Notes: a model not told the origin generated them from the letters alone. Counted from the stretch's first letter, positions 1 through 10,711 are shown. The stretch is 64,000 nt of DNA from Candidatus Caldilinea saccharophila (GCA_016710365.1 JADJVW010000003.1:84501-148500); one strand, 5' to 3'. Numbers and translations are program-made.

Positions 1-830
1 CGGCGCTGATCGCCTGGGCGCGGCGGGCCATGCACGATCTGCGCGGTGCGACCCGTCAATTCCTCCAGCATTTGCAGCACCTGAATCACATTGACTTCCT
101 CGCCGCCGCCGATATTGAACGTCGCGCCGATGCTTTTTTGGGGTTGAGCCGCGGCCAGCAACATGCCGTTGACGCAATCGGCGACGTAGGTGTTGCTGCG
201 GCTGTCTGTGCCGTCGCCATCGATGACAATGGTTTCGCCGCTCAGCAGCTTGCGGATGAAGATGTTGTAGCCCATGTCCGGGCGCTGACGCGGGCCATAG
301 ACCGAGAAGAGACGCAGAATCGTATACCCCAGCCCATCTTTTTCGCCGTAGGCGCGACAAAGCTGCTCCGCCGCCAGCTTGGTGATGCCATAAGGTGAGA
401 CCGGCGCCAACGCGGACGTTTCATCCCCTGTGGCAAAGCGGCCATAGACTGACGAGGTTGAGCAATGCAGGACATGCCCAACCTGGGCGGCCACACACGC
501 TGCGAGCAAACGCTGCGTCGCCAGCACATTGCAAGTCATATATTGCTCAAATTGTTGCCAGCTCTTGAGCAATCCCGCCATGGCGGCGGTGTGGAAGACG
601 TGCGTAGCGCCCGCTAACAGGGGTTCGAGTTCGCCGTAACGCAGGTCGATCTCCATAAAGGTGAAAGCGGGGTTTGTCAGCAAAGCAGCCAGATTGCGCT
701 CCTTGAGATCGCGCGGATAGTAGGGAATGAAAGCGTCAATGCCCAGCACGGTATTCCCTTCCGCAACGAGCCGCTCACTGAGATGCGAGCCAATGAATCC
801 GGCCGCGCCGGTCACTACAACATGAGCCAT
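1..830 (-). CDS. NAD-dependent epimerase/dehydratase (UDP-glucose 4-epimerase-like), 3' end cut by window
   Basis: Reading leftwards from ATG at 830 gives an open frame of 276 codons that runs off the window. The N-terminus has the Rossmann glycine motif GAAGFIGSH (residues ~8-16). A catalytic SVYG serine region is followed by the SDR dyad in SPYGITK (Y-x3-K, residues ~143-149), then LRLFSVYGPRQRPDMG, typical of extended short-chain dehydrogenases acting on nucleotide sugars. The start is supported by AGAGGAG about 10 bases upstream. Family members epimerise or dehydrate UDP- or dTDP-sugars in the cytoplasm for surface polysaccharides; the exact substrate cannot be read here. It is divergent from the surface-protein gene at 1147. 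Confidence 0.9.
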   Translation of the reverse strand, partial: MAHVVVTGAAGFIGSHLSERLVAEGNTVLGIDAFIPYYPRDLKERNLAALLTNPAFTFMEIDLRYGELEPLLAGATHVFHTAAMAGLLKSWQQFEQYMTCNVLATQRLLAACVAAQVGHVLHCSTSSVYGRFATGDETSALAPVSPYGITKLAAEQLCRAYGEKDGLGYTILRLFSVYGPRQRPDMGYNIFIRKLLSGETIVIDGDGTDSRSNTYVADCVNGMLLAAAQPQKSIGATFNIGGGEEVNVIQVLQMLEELTGRTAQIVHGPPRPGDQR

Positions 831-1146
831 GAAAAATCTTCTCTCCTCTGCCGGTAGCGCCGATCGCGCATGAATACCCTGTTTAAGATGGAGGGTATTT
901 TAGCATGGTTTGCCGCAGATCGAGGGCTGCGACGCGCTAGTCATCTCTCCACGCTTTCTAGTCCAATTGACCGATCATCTCTTTTGCCTCAAAACGTTAT
1001 TATATTTTTTGGAATAAAAGTGATGTTTATTTGAAGATTTGATTACCTTACCCAAATTGACACCTCCCCTGATTCGCATCGCAGACATGCTGGAGAGAGC
1101 GTTAACTGGTGCGCTTGATAAATCAGCAAGAGAAGGAGCATTGAAC
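831..1146. promoter_or_regulatory. Divergent intergenic region with small inverted repeat
   Basis: This 316-base stretch separates the epimerase from the first giant surface protein. It has an 8-bp inverted repeat, AATACCCT (873-880) and AGGGTATT (892-899), which could be an operator or a weak hairpin. An AT-rich block around 995-1025 is a plausible promoter zone for the rightward gene, but no convincing -35/-10 pair was found. No coding sequence is evident. Confidence 0.3.
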
Positions 1147-4100
1147 ATGACGATCTCGCTACGAACAATGAATAAGCTGGGCTGGTGGGTGGCAATAGGC
1201 GCCATCGTGGTGGCAACGGCGTTGTCCGGCGCACAAAGTGTGGCTGCCCAAGATAATAGCATTCCCGCTGGCGCGAGCACGAATGGCGCGCTTGCGCCGC
1301 GCATGTTTCTCCCGCTCTTGACGACTGCGGGAGCCCAGCCGCCAGGACAAACTGAAGAGCCTCCTACGCTCGGCCTTGCGCTTGACGGGAACATCGATGG
1401 CGCATGGATCGGGCCACGCAACGACTTGGGCATCACCCCGGTGACCTGCGAATCCGTCGACAACTCGCCCTTGACGATCACGAATGAGAATGTCGTGCGC
1501 TACGGGCAGCCGATCGGTGCGCAGGATTGCGGGGTGACGACATTCCGCAGCGGGTTTGGGTTCGACGGCAGCGACGTTGCTGCGTTTGTGCCCAATCAAC
1601 CTTTTCTCCTCGGCCGTTTCACCCATTACAACAACAGCATTGTGACGCCTCTTACGCCGATGCAACTCGTAGACCTCGCCATCCGGGTTCAGACCCCAAG
1701 CCCGGCGGTGGACGTCGTGATGACCTACACCATGCGGCTGGACGAGACCGTCAACGAAGGCGCCTGTCCCTACGGCGCCACCAATCCAGGGCTGTGCGAC
1801 GATAAGGTCGATTTCCTGAACAACACGCCGATGCAATTGGTCTTCGTCGATGGCGTTGCTTATACGTTGAATATTCTGGGCTTTGTGCCGGGTGCGCCAG
1901 AAACTTGCCAGTATTTTCCCACCTTGGCGGATTATTTCATCACAGGCGAGATCATGCAGAACGACGCCTGCGTGTTTGCCCAATTTGTTGCACCACAACC
2001 GGCGATCGACATCGCCAAGACGCCTGACCTCCAGAAAATCACGGCTGGAGACAACGCCGACTTTACGATCACCGTGCGGAATACGGGCAACGTCGGCGTG
2101 AGCGAAGTCACCATCACCGACCCGCTCACGCCTGATTGTGACCGTCGGGTTGATGAGATGAAGGCAGGCGCTACGCTCACCTATGCCTGTGCAGCCAACG
2201 GCGTCGAGCAAGATTTCAAAAATGTGGCAACGGTGACGGGCATCTTTGCAGGAACAACCTATCAAGACAGCGACAGCGCGGTGGTCGATGTGCTGGCGCC
2301 GGACAGCGCATCGATCTTTGCCTATAAATATTACGACCAAAATGGCAACGGCCAGCGCGATGACCTGGAGCCGGGCCTGCAAGGGTGGGCGTTCTGCGTC
2401 AGGGATGCCAATGGCAACACGGTGGGGCTTTGCCAGACGACCAATCTCGAAGGGTTTGCCATCCTGGCGCCGAATCAAGCAGGCAATTTTCGGGTGTGCG
2501 AAGTGGCGCAAAATGGGTGGGCCAACACCGACCCGGTCAACGGCAGCGGCTGCAAGCCAGTCGCGGTGACGCAGGCGCCTCTTTACGTCGAACTCAACCC
2601 AACCGCCAACCACATCTACGGCGTCGAGCTGACCGAAAAAAGCTCCAACCAACTGAGTTGGACGTATACGCTCTATCAATTTTTGGACAGCCAGCCGCCC
2701 GACGCCTGGGTGCTGGCGCTGCCCGCCTGTATCGACGCGGCTCAGCTCGATCCGGACGGCACCACCCCCGGCTGGAGCTTTGTAGTGGATAGCATCACCG
2801 GCTTGCGCGGGTTGCGCTGGCCGACCGCGGCGCTGCCGGTGGAAGGCGCGGTCTTCAACGTTGCCTTCCGTCAGGCGTATCCAACCGGCGCTGGCAGCGG
2901 TGGCGTGATCGTCGGTGGGAGTGCACCAGTCGGCGCGGCTGCTGCAATTGCCGGACCAGTCTGCAATCCGTCTGTGCTGCTTGGCAACAACACAAACACG
3001 GCTGCCAACAGCACGCTTGAAGTGCGCAAAGCAGTGTTGCCGGCTAACGACAATGGACGCTTCAACCTGCTCATCGACGGCCAGGTGCTTGTCGCCAATA
3101 TCCAACATGGTGGAAGCACGGGCGCGCAGCCTGTCGCCATCGGCGCGCACACAATTGCCGAAGGTGCTGGCGATCAGACGACGCTTGATGACTACCAGAG
3201 CACGCTGCGTTGCATCGAGACGAACAGCGGCAGCACGTGGACGTCTGACGCCAGCGGGCGCGTCAATGTGGATGCGGGCGAAAACGTCGTGTGCACTTTC
3301 ACCAATATTCGCCGCGGCGCCATCAGCATCGTAAAGCAGGCGAGTGGTGTGGCGGCGGCGGATTGGCGCTTCGGAGGCGCGCTGGGTGATTTCACACTGC
3401 CGGCGACGGGTGGACAACGCTCCTTTACACGACTAGCGCCAGGAACCTACAACGTATCTGAGCAGCGAGTCGAGGGGTGGGCGCTCAGCGCGCTGACCTG
3501 CGCCGACCCTGGCGCCGATTCGCAAGTAAACTTGTTGACCGCCACCGCCGCCATCAATCTGGCGCCGGGTGAGATCGTGACCTGCACCTTTGTCAATGTG
3601 CAAGAGCCCGGCTCGATCACGATCGTCAAGCAGGTCAACGGCGTCAGCAGCGCGCCATGGCTCTTCGCCGGTGCGCTGGGGGCGTTTACCATCGATGCGG
3701 CCGGTGGGACGCGCACCTTCGAGAATCTGGCGCCGGGTGCGTACAGCATCCGTGAGGCGGCCGCCGAGAATTGGCGGGCGAGCGCCATTACCTGCGTCGA
3801 TCCGGACGGGGCGACGACCACCGATCTCGCCAGCGCCACTGCCGTCATCGATCTCGACGCGCGCGAGTCGGTGGTGTGCACCTTTGTCAACGAGCCGGGA
3901 ACCCCGGCCATCGCGCTGGAAAAGAATGTCAGCGAGGCCGTGGTTTATCCGGGGACGCTCGTGACTTACACATTTGCCGTGAGCAACCCAGGCGGAGTGG
4001 CATTGAGCAACGTGCGCGTCGAGGATGCGCTGTGCCCGGCGTCGCCGGTGCTCGACGGCGCGGCAAACAGCGGCGACGCCAACGGCAATGCGTTGCTGGA

Positions 4101-5259
4101 AAGCGGCGAAATCTGGCGCTACACGTGCAGCGCTGCTTTGAGTGCGGACACGACGAACACAGCCACCGCCTGGGGCAGCACATCGTGGGGCGAGCAGGTG
4201 TGGGCGCGGGACAGCGCAGTGGTGGACGTGATCGCCCCGGTGCTCATCGTCGAAAAAGCGGCGGATCGCACCCAGGTCGCGCCCGGCGAGACGGTCAATT
4301 TCCAAATCACCGTGCGCAATGCCGGCGACGTTCCGCTCTTCAACCTCGCTGTGACGGACGACCAACCCGCCTGCACGCTGAGCGGGCCAGGCGGCGACAA
4401 CGGCAACGCGGCGCTTGACCCGGCTGAGCGTTGGGTCTACACCTGCACCATGCCAATCACCGCCGATATGGTCAACACGGCGATCTCCGTGGGATATGAC
4501 CGCCTGAACACGCGGTGGACAGCCTCCGGCAGCGCTGCCGTCACCGTGGTGCGGTCGGCAATTGACATCGTCAAAACTGTCGACAAGCCCTATGCTTATC
4601 CCGGCGAAAGCGTGATTTTCACTTTGAAAGTCCGCAACAATGGCAGCTCATGGCTGCAAAATATCGTCATCGACGACTCGCTCCCTGAATGCCGCCTTGC
4701 CGCCCCCGTGGGTGATGATGGCGACGAACGCCTGGCCGTCAGCGAGGAATGGACCTACACCTGTTCGATTGCCTTCTGCACTGACGCGCACTTTGTCCTG
4801 CCCGACACAGTGACGCCAGCCAGCGGCGATCTGCCCACCTTGTGCGCTGACGTAACCAATACGGCTGTGGTCACTGCGCAAGACCCACTAGGCCAGCCGG
4901 TCAGCGACCAAGACAGCGCGGCCGTCGATCTGATCCGGCCGGGCATTTACGTCACCAAGCTGGCGGACAAGACCTATGTGAGTCCGGGCGAATTGATCAA
5001 CTTCTCGATCTTCGTCAAGAACACAGGCGACACCCCGTTGATGGACGTCGTGCTGACTGATTCGCTGCCGGATTGTGTGGTGAGTGGGCCGGCAGGCGAC
5101 GACGGCGACGTGCTCGCCCCCGCGGAGGAATGGCTCTACACCTGCTCGACCTCCGTGCAGATGGCGACAGTCAACACCGCACGCGCCACGGCAAAAGATC
5201 TGCGCGGCGCGAGCTGGTGGGATGAAGACAGCGTGCTGGTCTCTGTCTGTTTCGACTGA
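1147..5259 (+). CDS. Giant secreted DUF11-repeat protein (paralog A)
   Basis: A 1370-residue secreted protein. I chose ATG 1147 over an in-frame TTG at 1039 because GAAGGAG lies 8 bases upstream and the protein then opens with a normal signal peptide (hydrophobic WWVAIGAIVVATALSGA, cleavage near SVAAQ). In order: an N-terminal beta domain with GRFTHYNN (~residues 155-165), reminiscent of 'choice-of-anchor' THxN domains; a DUF11-like repeat; an SdrD-B-like domain (YKYYDQNGNGQRDD, ~393); prealbumin-like units of the type IVKQ...FVNV; then four more DUF11-like repeats, each starting (V/I)xKxxDxxxxxPGE and carrying paired Cys. Probably an extracellular stalk or adhesin. It has no sortase or LPXTG motif and no C-terminal anchor, so the mode of attachment is unknown. 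Near the N-terminus it has MFLPLL. Confidence 0.85.
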   Translation: MTISLRTMNKLGWWVAIGAIVVATALSGAQSVAAQDNSIPAGASTNGALAPRMFLPLLTTAGAQPPGQTEEPPTLGLALDGNIDGAWIGPRNDLGITPVTCESVDNSPLTITNENVVRYGQPIGAQDCGVTTFRSGFGFDGSDVAAFVPNQPFLLGRFTHYNNSIVTPLTPMQLVDLAIRVQTPSPAVDVVMTYTMRLDETVNEGACPYGATNPGLCDDKVDFLNNTPMQLVFVDGVAYTLNILGFVPGAPETCQYFPTLADYFITGEIMQNDACVFAQFVAPQPAIDIAKTPDLQKITAGDNADFTITVRNTGNVGVSEVTITDPLTPDCDRRVDEMKAGATLTYACAANGVEQDFKNVATVTGIFAGTTYQDSDSAVVDVLAPDSASIFAYKYYDQNGNGQRDDLEPGLQGWAFCVRDANGNTVGLCQTTNLEGFAILAPNQAGNFRVCEVAQNGWANTDPVNGSGCKPVAVTQAPLYVELNPTANHIYGVELTEKSSNQLSWTYTLYQFLDSQPPDAWVLALPACIDAAQLDPDGTTPGWSFVVDSITGLRGLRWPTAALPVEGAVFNVAFRQAYPTGAGSGGVIVGGSAPVGAAAAIAGPVCNPSVLLGNNTNTAANSTLEVRKAVLPANDNGRFNLLIDGQVLVANIQHGGSTGAQPVAIGAHTIAEGAGDQTTLDDYQSTLRCIETNSGSTWTSDASGRVNVDAGENVVCTFTNIRRGAISIVKQASGVAAADWRFGGALGDFTLPATGGQRSFTRLAPGTYNVSEQRVEGWALSALTCADPGADSQVNLLTATAAINLAPGEIVTCTFVNVQEPGSITIVKQVNGVSSAPWLFAGALGAFTIDAAGGTRTFENLAPGAYSIREAAAENWRASAITCVDPDGATTTDLASATAVIDLDARESVVCTFVNEPGTPAIALEKNVSEAVVYPGTLVTYTFAVSNPGGVALSNVRVEDALCPASPVLDGAANSGDANGNALLESGEIWRYTCSAALSADTTNTATAWGSTSWGEQVWARDSAVVDVIAPVLIVEKAADRTQVAPGETVNFQITVRNAGDVPLFNLAVTDDQPACTLSGPGGDNGNAALDPAERWVYTCTMPITADMVNTAISVGYDRLNTRWTASGSAAVTVVRSAIDIVKTVDKPYAYPGESVIFTLKVRNNGSSWLQNIVIDDSLPECRLAAPVGDDGDERLAVSEEWTYTCSIAFCTDAHFVLPDTVTPASGDLPTLCADVTNTAVVTAQDPLGQPVSDQDSAAVDLIRPGIYVTKLADKTYVSPGELINFSIFVKNTGDTPLMDVVLTDSLPDCVVSGPAGDDGDVLAPAEEWLYTCSTSVQMATVNTARATAKDLRGASWWDEDSVLVSVCFD

Positions 5260-5277
5260 ACGGTTTCGATAACTGAC

Positions 5278-5316
5278 AAAAAAGCCGGATGCGCTTCAGG
5301 TGCATCCGGCTTTTTT
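5278..5316 (+). terminator. Rho-independent terminator after paralog A
   Basis: GCCGGATGC (5284-5292) pairs perfectly with GCATCCGGC (5302-5310) around a 9-base loop. The stem is extended by A6 on the left and T6 on the right, giving 15 paired bases. The A and T tracts would let it work in both directions. Confidence 0.92.
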
Positions 5317-5479
5317 GTTGCACAACTGCCTGCGTGAGTGTGTCACGCTACCCTGCTTGCTTGCGACAATTGCCCGATGCTCGCGTCGTCTATGCGCGCC
5401 TACGATGATAGATACGGATGCCAACACTGTGGAAACTGGTTCGGTTAATCGTAGAAAAGTCGAATAAGGAGGCAAAAGT

Positions 5480-8400
5480 ATGTACTCAATATTGGCCAAA
5501 AGAGCTGTTTGGCGCATCCCGATCTTGATGGTGCTGCTATGTTTGACGGCGGGTTTGGTCACGCTATTTCCCACCGCCAGGGTTCATGCCCAGGACAGCC
5601 CTCCCGCCGGCGGTGCGGTCGATGGCGAGTGGAGCTATCCACGCAACGATCTCGGCGTGACGCCTGTCACCTGTCAGGATATCAATAATTCGCCTGCCGA
5701 TCCGACGGACGAAAATGTGATGCGCTACGGCCAGCAGCTCGGCGCGTCCGGCTGCGGTGAACTCATCTTCCGCAGCGGTTTTGGATTTGATGGCGCTGAC
5801 AATGTGACGTTTGCACCGGCGACGCCTTTCCTCCTCGGCCAATTCACGCATTACAACGAGAACATCGTTACGCCGCTCGTGCCGATGCAGTTTGTCGACC
5901 TTACCGTCAACTTCCAGAGCAGCACTCCGGCCATCGATGTCCAGATGTCCTACACCATGCGGCTAGACGAAACGCTCAACAACGGGGCGTGCCTTTATGG
6001 TTCGACCAACAACGATTTGTGCGACGATCGCGTCGACTTCGTCAACAACACACCACCCCAAACTGTCATCATCGACGGCGTGACCTACACGCTCAACATT
6101 GTTGGGTTCGTACCCGGTGCAATGGATAGCTGTCAATACAACGAAGACATGGTCGATTATTTCATCACCGGCGAAATGATGCGCAATGACGCCTGTGTCT
6201 TCGCCGAGTTTGTCGTGCCCGAACCTGCGATCGCCATCGAAAAATCGCCGGATCTACAACAAGTGTTGATTGCAGACTACGCTGAATTTACCATCACAGT
6301 CACGAACACCGGCAACGTTGGCTTCAACCAGGCATTCGTCACCGACCCGCTGACACCCGACTGCGACCACGCGATCGAAGGGTTGAAGCGTGGCGATGTC
6401 GAGACTTACGTCTGTACGGCCTACGACGTCATGCAGGATTTCGACAACGTAGCCACCGCCGCAGCCATATTCGATGGCGACGAATATTCAGCCGTGGATA
6501 GCGCCCGCATCGATGTGCTGGCGCCGGACACAGCCAGCTTCTATGCCGTAAAGTATCACGATCAAAATAGCAACGGCCAGCGCGACGCCGGGGAGCCGGG
6601 GCTGTATGGCTGGACGTTGTGCGTCAAAGACGGCGAGGGAGCCACGGTCGGCTTCTGCCAGGTGACCGATCCGGCAGGGCAGGCAACATTAGCGCCCAAT
6701 CGAGCCGGCGAGTTCCTGCTCTGCGAGGAGCCGCAGCCTGGATGGATCAACACCGACCCTGGCGATGGGACAGCCTGTAAGCCATTCTCGATCACCGAAG
6801 CGCCGCTCTACGTCGAGTTCTATCCGACCGACAGCGACATATACGGTATCGAATTGACAGAGACAAATCCCGCGCAAACGCAGTGGAATTATACTGTCTA
6901 CCAGTACTTCGAGAGCAACAAGCTTGACGAGTGGATGCTCAGCTTGCCATCCTGTATTGACGCCGCCCAGATTGATGCTGTGGCGACTACGCCGGGCTGG
7001 AGTTTTGTCGACGATCCAGCCGCCGGGTTGCGCGGCGTCCGCTGGCAAACGCCGGCAGGCGTCGATCCAATCGAGGGGGGACAATTTACGCTGGCGCTGC
7101 TCCAGCCGCACCCGACAGGCGCGGCCAGTGCAAGGATCACCATGGCCGGGCCACCGCCCATCAACGCCACCGATGCCATCGCCGGCCCAGCCTGTCATCC
7201 AATCGTACAGATCGGCAATGCCACGGAACTGCCGGCCAGCGGCCAACTCGAGGTGCGCAAGCAAGTCTTGCCGGCCAGCGATAACGGTTATTTCAACCTC
7301 GCTATCGATTCCGTCATCTATGCCACCGATGTGCAGAATGGCGGCACGACTGGCAAGCAGCCTGTGTCGTCGGGCGTCCATATCGTCGGTGAAGGCGCCG
7401 GCGCCCAAACGGAGCTAGATGACTATATTCGCGGCTTGAGCTGCACGGAAATGAACAGCGGCGCCACCTGGACGCCAACCGCAACGGGCGAAGTCAATGT
7501 CGATGTCGATGATGACGTCGTCTGCACCTTCACCAACATCCGGCGCGGCGCGATCCGCGTGGGCAAGCAGGTGGTGGGCGTCGCCGGCGCCGACTGGTCG
7601 TTCACCAGCAACGCGCTTGGCGCCTTCACGCTGCCGGCCGCAGGTGGACAACGAGACTTTGCACGGCTGGCGCCCGGCGTCTATAGTGTCGCCGAATCCG
7701 CAGTTGCGGGGTGGGGTCTCGCAGAGTTGACCTGCACCGACCCGGACAACGGCACCGTGACCGACCTGGCCAATGGCGTGGCTACGATCGATCTCGACCC
7801 CGGCGAGACGGTTGTCTGCATTTTTGACAACGTCGCCGACGCCGGCAGCGTGACCATTGTCAAGGAAGTGACCGGTGTTGGCGATTCGCCCTGGTTCTTT
7901 GAAAGCACGTTAGGCGCCTTCACATTGCCGGCTGCGGGCGGCGCACGCACCTTTGAGGGCGTCGCGCCGGGCGTCTACAATGTGCTGGAAAGCGCCAAAG
8001 CATCCTGGCACGTCGCCGCGATCAACTGCACCGACCCGGACAGTGAGACAACTGTCGACACCCTGGCCGGCAGAGCGACTATCGATCTCGATGCCAATGA
8101 ACATGTCACCTGCACGTTCGTCAATGCGCCTGGCCGTCCGAATGTGACTCTGGACAAGAGCGCCAGCGCCAGCATTGTTTACCCGAACCATGTAGTCACC
8201 TACACATTCGCGGTCAACAACACCGGTCAAGTGCCGCTGCGCAACGTCCGCGTCGAAGACGATCAGTGCACGGTGCTGCCAGCAACCAGTGACGAGCACA
8301 ACGCCGGCGATGTCGATCAGGATGATTTGCTGGATGTGGGCGAGCAATGGAGCTTCACCTGCGCCCGTGCGCTGGCCGAGGACACTACCAATACCGCCAC

Positions 8401-10711
8401 GGTATGGGCCGACGCACCGTGGGGCGAATCCGTCTGGTCAACCGACAGCGTAGCGGTGGATGTGATCGCACCGCAAATTGCGCTGAAGAAAAGCGCCGAT
8501 CGCGAGGTCGTCCATGCGGGCGAAACTGTGAACTACCAGATCGTCGTCCGCAATTCAGGCGACACTGCGCTTTACAACGTCGTGGTCGAGGATGGTCTTG
8601 CCGAGTGTACATTGGCCGGTCCCACCGGCGACAACGACAACGCTGCTCTCGATCCAGGGGAGGCGTGGACTTACACCTGCGCCATGATTCTCACGGAAGA
8701 GACCATCAACTTGGCGACCGTCACGGGGAACGACGCGCTGGGCAACCCCTGGTACGCCGAAGACCGCGTCACGGTTGAGGTGTACACGCCCGAAATCCAG
8801 GTTACCAAGCTAGCCGACCACGCCTTCGTCTATCCCAATGAAGCGATCAACTTTACTGTGAAGGTGCGCAACGTCGGGAACACCCCGCTGAACACAGTGA
8901 ACGTCACCGATTCGCTGCCACAATGCGCTTTGGTCGGCCCCACCGGCGACGATGGCGATGCCCAGCTTGCCGTGGGCGAAGAATGGACGTACACCTGCAT
9001 GTTGACTGTTTGTCCCGGAGAGGCGCCGGCAGTGGGCGGCGCCGGCGCGGGTGACGTCAGCGGCAGTGCAGTGGTGGTCGATGTCACGAAAGCCTGGGAT
9101 GTCGCCAGCGCTGAGCCGGAGCTTGCCCCTGCCTGCACCGACCCGCTGCCAACCCTGGTTGGCCCATCGTTCGGCAGTTGCTGGAGCCCGACCAATCGCT
9201 GGTTCGAGTTGACTGTGGTCAACAAGGCTTCCATTCCAGCGTACATCGGCTATGACATCTATCGGTCTGCAAACTCATTCCGCAAACTTGACCGCTTTGA
9301 TGTCGGTCAACGCAGCATCTTCACCGTGACCCAGGAAGGAACGTTGCGCAAGTACATCAGCGCCAACGGGCAGACCAACTGGCAGCAGTTGGGCGGCACC
9401 CACACGCTGAACATCGCCGGTCACCTTGCGCATGGCTATCTCTGCCCGGAAGCGCCGCCGCCGATTCCGCCGATCTGCAGTGATGTCACCAACATCGTCG
9501 AGGTGACCGCTAAAGATGCAGCAGGCCGTGAGGTAAGTGACAAAGATTCAGCCTTTGTGAATTTGATTCATCCTGGCATCGATGTCACGAAGAGCGTCGA
9601 CAAGAGCCAGATCGCGCCTGGTGAAGAAGTCAATTTCATCATCAGCGTCAAAAACACCGGCGACGTAGCTTTGAGTAATCTCACCATCGAGGATTCCTTG
9701 TCGGCCTGCGCCCTCTCAACGGCGTCAGGCGACAACGGCAACGGCATCTTCGAGTCGCTAGAAACTTGGGTCTACACCTGTGCGATGTCGCCAACCGACG
9801 ATGTGACCAATGTCGTGCGCGCCACCGGTCGCGACCCACTGGGCGCGCTGTGGAGCGATGAAGACAGCGCTGCCGTGGACGTCGTCAAGCCGGCGCTGGC
9901 GATCGTCAAGGAGGCCAGCAAAACGGTCGTCTATCCAGGCGAAACTGTGCGCTTTACGCTGCGTGTGCGCAACCAGGGCAACGTGACGCTCTCCCAGGTA
10001 TACGTCACCGACAGTATGCCGGCGTGCGCGCTGTCCAAACCGAGTGGCGACAACGGCAATCGCAAACTCGATCCTGGCGAGGAATGGATTTACACCTGCG
10101 ATGTCACCTTCTGCAAAGGTGAGAACATGACGCCCGACGGCGGCATAGACGAAGTGGGCGCAGCCTGTACGCCGGGACCATCGCCGAGCGTATGCCAGGA
10201 CAGTACGAATATCGGTAAGGTCACGGCAAAGGATCCGCGAGGCAAAACTTTGACCGCCACCGACAAGGTCTTCATCGAATTGATCCGCCCAGGCATCACA
10301 GTCGTCAAGAAAGCCAACCGCACCGTCGTCCCCGCAGGAACAGAGGTAAACTTTACAATCAAGGTGAAGAACACCGGGAATACACCGCTGACCAACATTA
10401 CGGTCGTCGATGAACAATCGGCGTGCAACTTGAGCGGGCCGACTGGCGATAATGGCAACGGCATCCTCGATGCTGGAGAAAAGTGGGTCTACACCTGTTC
10501 AATGGCAATTACAGGGCGCACCACCAATATCGCCACAGCCACAGGCGTCGATATGCTCGGCAATCGCTGGCGCGACACAGGCGCGGTGTTGGTGCGCACC
10601 TCGTGCTCGTGCGTCACGGTGGCCGGCGTCCAGGACACGGAGGCATGTCTCGCCGCCGAAGGTGAGATTGATGCAGCCTTTAACATCTACCTGCCTATGA
10701 CGCGTCGGTAA
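5480..10711 (+). CDS. Giant secreted DUF11-repeat protein (paralog B)
   Basis: A 1743-residue paralog of the preceding protein. ATG 5480 follows AAGGAGG by 7 bases. The signal peptide is VWRIPILMVLLCLTAGLVTL with a likely cut after VHAQ. It repeats paralog A's order (beta domain with GQFTHYNE, DUF11 repeat, SdrD-B-like YHDQNSNGQRDAGE, prealbumin-like units, more DUF11 repeats) but has seven DUF11-type repeats instead of five. In the repeat ending near 9480, a ~150-residue insert with its own fold (CWSPTNRWFELTVVN, then a Cys) occupies the loop between EEWTYTC and CSDVTN. The C-terminus is NIYLPMTRR, resembling the short YLP(L/M) tails frequent in secreted Chloroflexota proteins. Probably an extracellular structural or adhesive protein; function is inferred from repeat type only. 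Confidence 0.85.
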   Translation: MYSILAKRAVWRIPILMVLLCLTAGLVTLFPTARVHAQDSPPAGGAVDGEWSYPRNDLGVTPVTCQDINNSPADPTDENVMRYGQQLGASGCGELIFRSGFGFDGADNVTFAPATPFLLGQFTHYNENIVTPLVPMQFVDLTVNFQSSTPAIDVQMSYTMRLDETLNNGACLYGSTNNDLCDDRVDFVNNTPPQTVIIDGVTYTLNIVGFVPGAMDSCQYNEDMVDYFITGEMMRNDACVFAEFVVPEPAIAIEKSPDLQQVLIADYAEFTITVTNTGNVGFNQAFVTDPLTPDCDHAIEGLKRGDVETYVCTAYDVMQDFDNVATAAAIFDGDEYSAVDSARIDVLAPDTASFYAVKYHDQNSNGQRDAGEPGLYGWTLCVKDGEGATVGFCQVTDPAGQATLAPNRAGEFLLCEEPQPGWINTDPGDGTACKPFSITEAPLYVEFYPTDSDIYGIELTETNPAQTQWNYTVYQYFESNKLDEWMLSLPSCIDAAQIDAVATTPGWSFVDDPAAGLRGVRWQTPAGVDPIEGGQFTLALLQPHPTGAASARITMAGPPPINATDAIAGPACHPIVQIGNATELPASGQLEVRKQVLPASDNGYFNLAIDSVIYATDVQNGGTTGKQPVSSGVHIVGEGAGAQTELDDYIRGLSCTEMNSGATWTPTATGEVNVDVDDDVVCTFTNIRRGAIRVGKQVVGVAGADWSFTSNALGAFTLPAAGGQRDFARLAPGVYSVAESAVAGWGLAELTCTDPDNGTVTDLANGVATIDLDPGETVVCIFDNVADAGSVTIVKEVTGVGDSPWFFESTLGAFTLPAAGGARTFEGVAPGVYNVLESAKASWHVAAINCTDPDSETTVDTLAGRATIDLDANEHVTCTFVNAPGRPNVTLDKSASASIVYPNHVVTYTFAVNNTGQVPLRNVRVEDDQCTVLPATSDEHNAGDVDQDDLLDVGEQWSFTCARALAEDTTNTATVWADAPWGESVWSTDSVAVDVIAPQIALKKSADREVVHAGETVNYQIVVRNSGDTALYNVVVEDGLAECTLAGPTGDNDNAALDPGEAWTYTCAMILTEETINLATVTGNDALGNPWYAEDRVTVEVYTPEIQVTKLADHAFVYPNEAINFTVKVRNVGNTPLNTVNVTDSLPQCALVGPTGDDGDAQLAVGEEWTYTCMLTVCPGEAPAVGGAGAGDVSGSAVVVDVTKAWDVASAEPELAPACTDPLPTLVGPSFGSCWSPTNRWFELTVVNKASIPAYIGYDIYRSANSFRKLDRFDVGQRSIFTVTQEGTLRKYISANGQTNWQQLGGTHTLNIAGHLAHGYLCPEAPPPIPPICSDVTNIVEVTAKDAAGREVSDKDSAFVNLIHPGIDVTKSVDKSQIAPGEEVNFIISVKNTGDVALSNLTIEDSLSACALSTASGDNGNGIFESLETWVYTCAMSPTDDVTNVVRATGRDPLGALWSDEDSAAVDVVKPALAIVKEASKTVVYPGETVRFTLRVRNQGNVTLSQVYVTDSMPACALSKPSGDNGNRKLDPGEEWIYTCDVTFCKGENMTPDGGIDEVGAACTPGPSPSVCQDSTNIGKVTAKDPRGKTLTATDKVFIELIRPGITVVKKANRTVVPAGTEVNFTIKVKNTGNTPLTNITVVDEQSACNLSGPTGDNGNGILDAGEKWVYTCSMAITGRTTNIATATGVDMLGNRWRDTGAVLVRTSCSCVTVAGVQDTEACLAAEGEIDAAFNIYLPMTRR

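Noticed and set aside
1159..3417. A 752-codon open frame on the minus strand opposite the first giant surface protein
   Set aside because: It is the antisense shadow of a GC-rich, repeat-encoding gene. It has no recognisable domain, no signal and no ribosome-binding site.
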